Part shown: positions 34,506 through 44,243 of the stretch, piece after piece
Numbering within the stretch: the stretch's first letter is position 1
Layout: every line of letters begins with the position of its first letter
NCBI GenBank assembly: GCA_024345305.1
Contig: BRON01000008.1
Location: 1,116,001-1,180,000 of the forward strand
Direction: 5' to 3'
DNA length: 64,000 nucleotides
From: Mrakia gelida
Lineage: Eukaryota > Basidiomycota > Tremellomycetes > Cystofilobasidiales > Mrakiaceae
Notes under the pieces: model-generated
Databases searched by the model: none
What the model saw: only the letters and a program-made list of their open reading frames with translations
What the model was told of the DNA's origin: nothing
Translations under genes and position numbers: made by a program

Positions 34506-36340
34506 TCACTTGACTCCCAATCCAGCCCTCAAACTCCTATCCAGAGCCGTCAACGTCTCCCTCCTCCTCCCGTACAGGCTCCCCTTCCAGCCCTCCCTAG
34601 GGATGCCACTCATCAACATTCCTCCGCCTCCTCGTCCTCCTGATCCTCCTCCTCCGAACGTAGCGAGAGGTCCTCCAGTCCTGAACGACGAAGGAACCGC
34701 CGAGAGAGGGCCGCCGTTGAACGAGAACGCGAACGAATTGTTCGAAGGCGACGAGGGGAGAGGAGCGGAGAGTCTAGCTCTCGAAGCTTTGGCAGCAGCA
34801 ACGAGACTCTTGAGTTCCGATTCGGGTGAACTCCTCCCTCCTCCTCCTCCAGACCCATCGAACGAATCGTCGTCGTAGTCTCGTCCACGGGTCTTCCTCC
34901 CTCCCGACCTCTTCCCTCCCTTCCCTCCTCCCATCCCCCCGTTCCCACCCCCATTCCCAAAGCCATTCCCACCGTTCTGGAAGTGGTTGCTGTAGAACTC
35001 GGCGGCTGCGTTCTTCCTCGGTTGTTTAGGTTCTAGGAAGCGAGGGTTGTTGACGCGATTCCATTCGAGGAGGAGGACGTCGAAGGGTTTGGAGCGACCT
35101 TGGACGTCTCGTTTGGGACCCATTCCGTGAGACTTGCAGGTGAGGGATCGGAGGCAAGGGGTGTTCTTGTCGTTGATCACTCCACAGCGGCGATCGAGGT
35201 CGAGAGGTTCGTCTGAGGGGACGAGGACGAGGGAGGGAGGGAGGAAGGAAAGACGGGGGTCAGTAGAGAGCGAGAAAGAGACTTGGGCGTGATGGCTAGA
35301 ATGTTGGTGAGGGATAAGTAGTGGCGTCGAGATGCGATGCTTCATAGATCTCGACGGACGACGAGAACGAGGACAAGAACGAGAACGACGGATCGAAAGG
35401 ACTCACCCTTCCCCATCTTCTTATCCGCCTCTCTCCTCCCCTTCTTCTCAGCCTTGTTCTTCTCCTTCTTCGCAGCCACATCTGCCCAGTTCGACCCTCC
35501 CACACCTCCTACAGAACTCGTACCAGCTTCGGATCCACTGGGAGCGGGCGACGGTCGTTCAGGGACGAGGGAGGGAGGACCGGTTGAGGGAGTTGGTTTG
35601 GACTTTTTGGAGGAGGGAGGTGGGGTGGAGGTTGACATGGAGACTGGCCGAGATGTAGAGAGATGGAATGTCAGTTGGAATTGTATGCGAGAGAAGGGAA
35701 AGCGAGACGACGAGCTCGGCGCGTTGTCGACCCCTTCCTTCCCTTCTGTCTCGAGCTCAACCGTTCCTCCCCTTCTCCTGGAAAGATCGAGAAACGAGCT
35801 CACCATCTGAGAGTCGTCTCTTCTTGTTGGATCCTCCATAGTTGCTGTGATGATCGTCTCCTCCGTTGTCGCTTCGGTTGCTGAAGTCGTTGCTCGTCGT
35901 CGTCGATTCCGGTTGGAGACCATCTCGAATGCGTTGGCAGTTCACTAGAGACGAGATAGACGAGGTCAGCTCTTCAGTTTCATCGAAGATATAAAGAAGG
36001 GATCCGTGTACGTACCAGCATGATCTCCTATAGCAGCTCTGAGGACTGGCTTTCCACAGTCTGGACATTTCACCGTCGGAGCTGGGTTCTTGAGAGGAGA
36101 GCCGCCATGAAGCTGAAAGAAAGAGATCTCTGGTCAGCTCAGCTCCAGCACGAGATGACAGAGTGGATTGCTCACCTTCATATCGGAAGCTGGGAGGGGA
36201 ATCGCAGCTGATTGAGCTCGATAGTCGGTGGATGAGTTTGAGGAGGACGGAGGAGGCGAGGCGAACGAGAAGGGAGTCGAGGACGACGACGCTGCTGCTT
36301 TGGAGCCCTTCCCGGCTGATTTGCTGGCTTTGATCTTCAT
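34506..36340 (-). CDS. SGF73: SAGA deubiquitinase-module subunit Sgf73 / ataxin-7 family
   Basis: Sgf73 anchors the Ubp8 H2B-deubiquitinase module to SAGA. The protein starts MKIKASKSAGKGSKAAASSS and has an N-terminal zinc finger (VKCPDCGKPVLRAAIGDHA joined to VNCQRIR; C-x2-C...H...C), a nuclear-type basic stretch (NKKRRLSDG), and a Lys-rich segment (AAKKEKNKAEKKGRREADKK). The diagnostic SCA7 domain follows: DLDRRCGVINDKNTPCLRSL, TCKSHGMGPKRDVQGRSKPF, DVLLLEWNR. The C-terminal third is Gly/Ser-rich low complexity and ends RSLRAGLGVK at TGA 34506-34508. Five or six exons. It shares a roughly 230-bp divergent promoter region with the AP180 gene. Confidence 0.93.
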
Positions 36341-36569
36341 GCCTTCGAGTGTAGAGGACGACGAGGGATGCTGGGAGATGGTTCGAGTCGATTCGACTTT
36401 TTGGGGGTCAGGGTTTGAAGCTCAAAGGGAGAAGGAAGGGAGAAAGGAAGGAGCTTCGAGCTCGAACAGAACACTCAGACGCTCTCAACATCGATCTTCC
36501 TCCCTCCTCCTCCCCTCCCTCCTCCCTTATCCTTCCTCGTTCTCGTACTCCTCGGACTCGCTTCTCACG

Positions 36570-39500
36570 ATGGCGGTCACCTCTTCCGAAAAGCTCATCA
36601 AGGTCAGTTTCCTCTGGACGAGGATGGCAGAGTCGTCGCTCAACCCCGTCGAGTCCGCCCTTCTTCCCTCCGCTGACGTCTCTCCTTCCCTCGTTCGTTC
36701 TCTCTCGCTCGACAGGCTGCTTGCAAGCCCAAAAAGGGAGCGCCCAAGGCGAAGGTATATATACGTCTCCGCACCTTCGAAAGTTTGCTCGAGCTGACTT
36801 CTCTGTATCGAAACTCTCCCCTCCCATCGTCATCTTTCCCTCCCTTCCTTCCTTCTCTCTCCCTCTCCCTCCCCTCCCTCCAGTACCTCGAGTTCGTCCT
36901 CCACCCTCTCTTCCCCTCTCCTTTCACCGTTTCCTAACCTCTCCCTCGCTCTTCAATCTCAGTCCTATCATCGCCTCCACCCAAGTCCCCGACGGACCCA
37001 TCTCGGACCTGTGTGCAGCTCTCGCTCCCAGACTTCGAGAACCTCAGGTCGACACCGTCTTCAAGGCTCTCCTCGTCCTTCACAGCATGATCAGATCAGG
37101 AGGAACAGACAACGTACTCGAGTACCTCTCTAGGATGGACGTCCTCAGGCTCAAGGGCGTAGGCACAGGAGGGTTCTGGGAAGGTGAGTTCAACGAGGTG
37201 TCTAAATCGGAGGAGGGCCGAGCAAGACGAGACGGAGATGGGGGACGAACAAGCTGACGTTCTTCTCCCTCGTCGTGGTTCTCTCTCTGCTGTCGTCTTC
37301 GCTGCTCGGTCCATGCTACAGGCTACTCACAAACGGAAACCCTCACCCACTACGCTCACTACCTCCACGCGAGGATCACCGCTTATCGAGAGCTCAAACA
37401 CGACATGGTCAGAGTCCAGGCGGAGAACAACAGAGCGAGTGCTTACAGGACTCATAGTGAGGGAGCTAGTGGTGAGTCTTAAACTTCTTCTCGCCTTTCT
37501 GCCGACGTGGGACCGTCGATGGTGAACGGAAGGGAGCGAGGGAAGGAGGAGACGTCGAGCTCATTGAGCGCCGAGCTGAGCTGACTCTCGGTTCTTGCTT
37601 GTCTCTCGCCGCAACAGAACGAGCTCGGAAACTTCGGTCTCTGACGGTCGAGAAGGGACTGTTGAGGGAAACGAGGCAGGTTCAGAAGATCATTGATGCG
37701 CTCGTGAAAGCTGAGGTACGTCTCGCTCGTTCTCTTGACCTCTCCCTTTCGCTTCCCTTGCGAGAAGCTCACCTCTTGCCTCTCTTCTCTCGCGTTACTC
37801 AGTGGTACAAGGACGACCTGCAAGACGAGTGTACCGTTCTCGCCTTCCGGATGATGGTCAAGGATCTGCTCGTTCTCTTCCAGGCTGGAAACGAGGGAAT
37901 CATCAACTTGTTGGGTGAGTCGTCTCGCCTCGTCTCGTCTTTGTTTTCCTTCTTTGGACGGAGCCCATACTGACTGGATGTCGATTGGTTGCACCCGTAG
38001 AACACTACTTCGAGATGGAACACAAACAAGCCGCCGACGCTCTCACGCTCTACAAGTCGTTCTGCACTCAAACCAAGAAGGTCGTCGAGTACCTCAAGTA
38101 CGCGAAGGAGCTCAACAACATCATCGATGTGCCGATTCCGAACCTCAAGCATGTACGTCCATACCCTTTCCATCTCCTATGAGCTCCAACAACCCTACAG
38201 TTCGAGAATGAGCGAGCTCGACTGATCGCGTCGTATTATCGTTTCCCTCTCCTGCAGGCTCCCGTCTCGCTCGTCACCGCCCTCCAGGAGTACCTCGACG
38301 ATCCCAACTTCGAGGAGAACAGGTCCGAGTACAAGCAGAACAAGGATGTGGCTGATGGAAAGGCTCCTGCGCCGAAGAAGGCGGTTGAGGCTTCGAAACG
38401 TGAGTCTTCGTCTCGATGCGTCGTCCTTCCTCTTCTTCTCTTGTCTCGGAAGCCAATTGGCTTCTCGCTACGTTCTAGAGAACGATAATACGAGTCATGA
38501 GCTGACCCGTCTGTTACTTGTCTTTGAACCTAGCAGCAGCGGCAGCGGCTTCTTCCTCGACCTCGGCTCCAGCTCCCTCGACTCCCGCTCAGAGCAAGCA
38601 GCCTCAGGCTTTGGTCGACTTCTTCTCGAGTATCGAGGAAAACCAGCCTACCATGTTTAATCCTCAGGTGAGTCGTTCTCCCTCTCGTCTCCGAATTCTC
38701 GTCGAGAAATAGAATCTGACGCGTCTCTCGCTCTTCGCGTCGTTATCCTCACTCAGACGAACAGGTGAGCTCCCTGTCGTCCTTTCCTTCGCTTTCGCCG
38801 TTCGAATCTGACTACTTCACTCGTCACCGCTCGTTCTAGTCCTACCTCGGCTTACTTCGAACAGCAAGCCACATTCAACCCCTTCGCCGCTCGTCTCCAG
38901 CAGCAGCAGACTGGTCTTCCTCCCCAGCAGCCTCAGTTCTTCGGCCAGCAACCCTCTCCCTTCGGACAGCAGCAGATGCCGATGCAGCTCCAGCCTCAAG
39001 CTACCGGCTTCGCAGCCTTCGGCGGCGGTTTCCCTCCTCCTCAGCAACCTCAGTTCGGACTCCCTCCTCAGCAGCAGCAACAGCAGCAGCAACTCCAACC
39101 CCAGGCGACGGGGTTCAACCCATTCAGACAGAGCATGCTCATGCCTCAGTCGACGGGTTTCCCTCAGCAGCATCAACAACCTCAACAGCAGCAGCAGCAG
39201 CCTCCCATGCCATCGATACCGTCGAACGGATTCCTCAACCAGAACGCGTTCGCTCAACAGCAGCAGCAGCAGTCCCCTCCAGCTCAACAGCAACAACAGC
39301 CTTCCTCCTCTCCCTTCGACTTCCTCTCCCAACCTCCTCCCCAGCAACAGCCTTCGTCGAACGGATTCCTCTCCGCTCAACCAACAGGTTTCGGTCAGCA
39401 ACCTCTCCAACCCCAACCCACCGGCCATCACCCTACGAATCCCTTCGGCCAAGTACGATCCGCGACTTCCCCTCCGTCGATGCAACCTCTCGTCGCCCAG

Positions 39501-40373
39501 CCGACGGGGAGCAAGAACCCCTTCGCTCCAGCAGGAGGGATCGTCCCTCCCATGCCGACGCGTCACTCGGATCTCGTTGGAGGAAAGGGACCGTCGCTGC
39601 ACGAGCTCGCGTTCGGCGGAGGAGGAGCCTTCGGAGGAACTCAGCAGCAACAGCAGCAACAGCAGCAACAACCTCAGCAACAGCAGTCCAACGGAGCAGG
39701 AGGATTAGACACCATGTCCAGCCTCGCCTCCTCCTTCGCCATCAACCCTTCTTCGCCAGCTCGTCCCTCCTCAGCAGGTCCTTCCACCTCCCTCTCCACC
39801 AACCCCACAGGCTCCTCTTTTACCTCCTCCTTCTCACAACAACCCCTCCAACCTCAAGCAACAGGCTACGCCGGCTCGTCCATCCAACCCTTCAAACCCT
39901 CCTCCACCTTCGGAGCGTCCCTTCTCTCCTCCCTTCCCGAAACCTCCGCGTCCTCCCCTTCTGCAACCTCCCCAGGCGCAGGAGCGAACAACTCCTTCCT
40001 CTCAGCTCAACCCACAGGCATGCCCAACCCCTTCCGGCAATCTACCCTCCCTTCGTCGCCCTCAGTCTCGTCGTACGGGGGAGGGGCTTCGCTCTTCGGA
40101 ACGGGAAGCGCTAGCGCAAATGCGAGCGCGTTCTCCTCCCCGCTGCAGAGCCCGTCGAGTGCGTTTGCTGGAGGATCGACGAGCTCGTTCTTTGGGTCGA
40201 CGGCGCCGGGAGGAGGAGCGTTGCAGCCTCAAGCGACGGGGTTCGCGGGGAGTTCGACGTTGCCGTTCAAGCCTAGTTCAAGCTTTGGGATGAGCTCGTT
40301 CGGGGGTGCCGGAGCGGGTGCGGGTGGACAGCAGCAGGGAGGAGCGGGTGGAGCTGGGGGGTCGTTGATCTAG
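36570..40373 (+). CDS. YAP1801: AP180/CALM-type clathrin adaptor (ANTH domain, Yap1801-like)
   Basis: The protein binds PtdIns(4,5)P2 and clathrin at endocytic sites. The ANTH domain starts MAVTSSEKLIKAACKPKKGA, then PIIASTQVPDG, VDTVFKALLVLHSMIRSGG, YLSRMDVLRL, YLHARITAYRELKHDMV, LRETRQVQKIIDALVKAE, VLAFRMMVKDLLVLFQAGNE, FEMEHKQAADALTLYKSFC and TKKVVEYLKYA. An Ala/Ser linker leads to a Gln-rich tail with five NPF motifs (EH-domain ligands) and about eleven LxxQxTG or LxxNxTG motifs such as LQPQATG, the consensus of the Ark1/Prk1 actin-regulating kinases. Two 8-nt exons occur: 36884-36891 (completing YLD before PII) and 38757-38764 (TNS). It ends GGSLI at TAG 40371-40373. Confidence 0.94.
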
Positions 40374-40678
40374 ATGCTGGCGAGGTCGTGCGGTTCGTTT
40401 TTGGTTTCGAGTCGGTTTGTCGTCGTTTTCTTTGTTCTTTCTCTCCGTTCGCTCGTTTGTTCTCTTGCTCGTTTCTATACTTAGTCCTTACCTTATGCCT
40501 TCTAAAATTCACTTGCTGACGATGATGATCTTGGTGGTGTCGTCGAGTTCGAGCGAGCCGTTCAAAAGAGAACGACAAAGCAGGAGGGAAAGACGCGTTC
40601 GTCGAAGGACGGAGAGCGAGCGAGTACAAGCAAACGTCGTGATAGTATAAGAGAGTCAAAAGCAGGTGGTAAAATAAG
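40374..40678. other. convergent 3' region, no gene seen
   Basis: The 3' ends of the AP180 gene (+) and the histone-fold gene (-) face each other here. The plus strand after 40380 is T-rich, consistent with a 3' UTR/terminator. Nothing else was seen. Confidence 0.6.
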
Positions 40679-41932
40679 CTACGCGTCCACCTCCATAGCA
40701 CCATCGTCCTCCTCGAGATCGCTGTCCCCTCCGTCCATGGCTGGAGTAGGGTCGGGAGGACCCGAGCGACGGGAGGGACGCGAGGTGTTGGAAGGGCGGG
40801 GTTTTGAGGGACTGAAAGGACGCGAACGAAGGACCAAAGAGAGAAAGTGAAAGTCAGCTCTTTGTGTGAGAGAGAGACAGGTCTCGAGCTCAAGAGAGCT
40901 CGGCCCAACCAAAGCCCAAGAAGCAAAAGAAACGAAGCTCATCGCTTCAAACTCACACACTCGCCTCTCCTCCCTCAGCCTCCTCCCCATCCTCTCCGCC
41001 CTCCCCAGCCCCACCGGCACTCTTCTTCGGCCTCGCCTTGTTCTTAGGTCTAGCGACCATGGCACCCTCCATCCCATCCGCTCCGGGCTTAGCGAACGTT
41101 GGCAAGTCACCGAGTCGGAGAGGAGCGAGCTCTTCTTCCTGAGGAGGGAGATCGTCTGCGACGGCTTTGGCTGCTCGGGCAGCGAGAGCTTGGGTGAGGG
41201 GGATGGGGATGGGGATCATATCTGCATGCGTGAAGATGGGTTGGAGACGGGATAGAAGTGGGCAGGAGGGGGAGGGGAAGGGAATGGGTGGAGGGAGAGG
41301 AGGGAAGGGAGGAGGTGAGCTTCGATGAAAGAGGGAACGAGCTGTGAGGAGGAGAAAGAGAGAGGGACGGACCTTCGAGGAAGGTAAATTCGGGAACGGT
41401 TTGGACGGCTTGAGCTGTTGGACGAAACAACAAGACGCGAGACGAAGGTCAGATGGGGAGAATGGAGAAGAAGGAGTGTGGGAAGGGAGGAGAGGACCGA
41501 CCCATATCTTTGAGCTGAACGAGCTTCCTGTGATCCAGCCTAGCCTTCAGATACGACTGATCCGCGAACCGTTTGATGAAGAACTCCTACAGAAACCCAA
41601 CGAGAGCAAAGAAGAGGGTCAGAACGAGCCAGCAAGGCGAACGAAGAAGGAGAAGGAGGAAGGAGGAGGTGTCGAGCTCTGTCTCCTTCCCTTCCCCTTC
41701 CCTCTTCTTCTCCTCTCAAGCAAGAAGAGAGACGACTCACGGTAGCGATCCCAACCAAAAAGACGGCCTCCTTAGAGCATGCTTGAATATCCGCATCTGC
41801 CTTGATGATCTTCTGTACTCGAGCGACGGGGATGACAGACGATCCGGGTTCTCGTCCATCGTCTCGTTGGCCTACGCTGTCACGACGGGCCTTGGAGGGT
41901 TTAGAGACGCGTTTGGAGCTGGGTTCGTCCAT
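40679..41932 (-). CDS. histone-fold protein of the Dpb3/POLE4-CHRAC15 type
   Basis: The start at 41932 gives MDEPSSKRVSKPSKARRDSV. An H2A/NF-YC-like histone fold follows: SVIPVARVQKIIKADADIQ, ACSKEAVFLVGIAT, EFFIKRFADQSYLKARLD, HRKLVQLKDM, AQAVQTVPEFTFLEDMIP. This pattern fits the small partner subunits of DNA polymerase epsilon (Dpb3/POLE4) and of the CHRAC/ISWI remodeler (CHRAC15/Dls1), which pair with a Dpb4-type histone fold. Sequence alone does not separate the two. The C-terminal tail is basic then acidic (RPKNKARPKKSAGGAG; DSDLEEDDGAMEVDA), ending at TAG 40679-40681. Five or six short exons. An in-frame upstream extension (to 42085) exists, but the internal ATG sits right before the conserved part. 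Confidence 0.85.
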
Positions 41933-42294
41933 AGTGGGTTGAGGAGGGGAGATGGATAAGGGGAGAGGGGGAGAGGAGAGAGTGAAGAGGGTTGATGAGA
42001 AGCTGAGGTCGGTGAGTTGAGGGAAAGAGGAGAAAGGTCGCGTCGCGAAGGGGTCGTCCACTTTCGAGCCACTTCTCGGACTCAATTTACTTGCTTTTCA
42101 GCCTAGATTTTGTAGACATCTCATAGAAGCAACTAGTCTCTGCTTTGACCTCTGTGCAAAGCTTTCAAAAAATTCTCAGGAAAATCATCCTGAGCTCGCA
42201 ACGTCATCGAACCTCACTTTCGAGCCCCTTCGTTCGCTTCCCTCCCTCGTGCTTCTCGCCTTCCAACACCCACCTACCTTCCTCAACAACAACA
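41933..42294. promoter_or_regulatory. divergent promoter region, histone-fold gene (-) / DUF4112 gene (+)
   Basis: About 360 bp lie between the two start codons. The centre (42080-42190) is noticeably AT-richer than its surroundings, with TTTTCAGCC and AAAAAATTC stretches, as expected of a nucleosome-poor promoter core. No factor site could be assigned. Confidence 0.5.
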
Positions 42295-43755
42295 ATGTCC
42301 TCTCTCGGAGCAGCCTGGAAGATCTGGAGAGCCTACGCTCCCAACTCAGCCAAGAAACCCACCTCTCAGTGAGCATCAGTCCCATTCTTCTCGAGCCCAT
42401 CTTCGAACGAGCGAGCTCACCTCCTTCTCTCCCTCCTTCTTTCTCCCTTCCAGAGCCAATCCCGACCGCCACTTCGGTCCCTTTGTGCCCTCATACACTG
42501 GAACGGCATGGAGAAGACCTAGAACTGACGACGAGGCTCAGAAGTGAGCTCCTACCAGTGCTCGAAGTCGAGAAGAAGGAGGCAAGCTCGAGCTCACACC
42601 GCCGTCCCTCCCACACTTCTCTTTTCCCTCTTCGTTCGCAGGCTCTACAACCACATGAGGACTTGCGCTTTCCTCATGGACGCCTCCCCTCTCCTCACTG
42701 ACCTCGGACTTCCGTTCAAAGCTGGTGAGTCTGCTCCATCTGGTCCGTCCCTTCGTTCGTTCCTTCGCTCGCGTCCGACCTTCTTTCTCCTTTCGTTGAT
42801 CAGGTCTCGACGACATCGTCTCGCTCGTTCCACTCTACGGAGACGCTCTCTCGGCCGTGCTAGGGTTCTACGGTCTCTGGCTCGCTTTCCTGTTCGGAGT
42901 CCCTCTGACCCTGATCGGATGGATGGCTGTAAACGTGAGTCTCTCGTGCTCGTCCCCTCTCGCCTGTTTCCCTTGTCTAACCTTTCTCTCTCGTCTCGTT
43001 GACTTCAGGTACTCGTCGATTTCATCGTCGGAGTCGTTCCTATCAGTGAGCTCACCTCTATCTCCACAGATCTCCACAGAGAAAATGTCTCGGCCGGGGA
43101 GGCTCTCCAGCTCCTCCCTATTCTCGTCTCGCTCACTAACGCGTCTTCTTCTCCCACCCTCTCTCCTTCCTCAGTCGGAGACATCCTCGATAACCTCTTC
43201 AAAGCCAATCTCCGAAACCTTCGACTCGTCGAGGTCAGTCTCGCCGTCCTCTTTTCCTCCTCTTCTCCTCTCCCTTGCCGTTGCCCTCGAACTCACCTCC
43301 TTTCCCTCTCCCAGGATCATCTCCTCGCCAACAACACCTACAACATCCTTCTCATGCCTCTCGGTTCGTCCTCTCCTCCTCCTATTCCTCTCTCTCCTCC
43401 TTAATTCTTCTCTCCTCGCTCAAACTCAACCTCACCCACCCTTCCCTCGTCCCTCTGTCGCACGCGTCCTCTCCAGGCAACGACTTCCTTCCTCCACCTT
43501 ACAAGCCTGGATTCTTCGCTCGGAAAGCTAAGGAGGATGGAGCTAGGAAGCCTGGAGCGAAAGGAAGGAGGACTAGGTGCGTCTGAACTTGCCTTTTTCC
43601 TCTCATCTCGTCTTGTGACGGTTCGAACGACGAACGAACGCTGAACCCTCGTTCTTGCTTTCGACTCGACTCGGTTCGGCAGACGAATGGAAGCGTGGGA
43701 AGGATCAGCTATAAACCCTACTCCTCCAGCTGGACCTCCGGACGACTTGGATTGA
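42295..43755 (+). CDS. DUF4112 membrane protein
   Basis: The spliced protein starts MSSLGAAWKIWRAYAP, has GPFVPSYTGTAWRRPRTDDE and then the DUF4112 core: DIVSLVPLYGDALSAVLGFY, GLWLAFLFGVPLTLIGWMAV, NVLVDFIVGVVPIVGDILDN and LFKANLRNLRLVEDHLL. The PLxGDA / PxVGDxxDxxFKANxRN pattern is diagnostic for this bacterial-fungal family of small membrane proteins, whose function is unknown. The C-terminus is basic (FFARKAKEDGARKPGAKGRR) and ends TPPAGPPDDLD at TGA 43753-43755. About nine exons, several under 60 nt, are joined by GTGAGT/GTTCG-type introns. Two hydrophobic segments suggest membrane insertion, with both tails probably cytosolic. Confidence 0.88.
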
Positions 43756-44243
43756 GCGTGGAAGGGATGAAGGGGAGGGAGAGGGGCGCGTCGAGTTGAG
43801 TTGAGCTGAGTCTTTGAGGGAGGGTGATGAGATGCTTCTCGTCTAGATAGATAGCTGGAGAGTGGGAAAGGTTGCAAGGTGGGATGCAGAGGTTCATGAC
43901 GACGAGAACGAGAGCGAGAGAAAGAGCGATGGAAGAATCAAGAGACCACAAAGTCGACGCGTCGAGAAGGAAGTGCGAGCGCATCGATGTTTCCTTTCGC
44001 TTTCTCAACTCCTTCAACTTGTTATGTTGCTGACATCTATAAACTGCAGACAAAAAAAACTGACAGAGACCTAAATGAAAGAAAACGAAATGGAACGAGA
44101 GAAGAGAAGAGCCTATAGTGGTATTTTGTAACTTAGATCGCGATCCCTCCCTCTCGCATCTGAGCCTTCCTCCCCTCGTCCCTCAACCCGACGCCGTCGC
44201 CGTTTCGCACGCACGCACGCATCACAACCCAACCGTTCACGAT
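43756..44243. other. convergent intergenic region with short GCAC tandem repeat
   Basis: The DUF4112 gene (+) and NDE1 (-) converge here. The stretch contains a short CGCACGCACGCACGCA tandem repeat near 44208 and AT-richer parts at 44030-44130 that probably include both 3' ends. No coding signal was seen. Confidence 0.6.

Noticed and set aside
38817..39680. Leu/Arg-rich minus-strand ORF across 38.8-39.7 kb
   Set aside because: Antisense of the Gln-rich AP180 tail; Leu runs are the reverse of CAG codons.
44208..44224. GCAC tandem repeat as a possible CRISPR or satellite
   Set aside because: Only about four 4-bp units, no spacers; a simple microsatellite.
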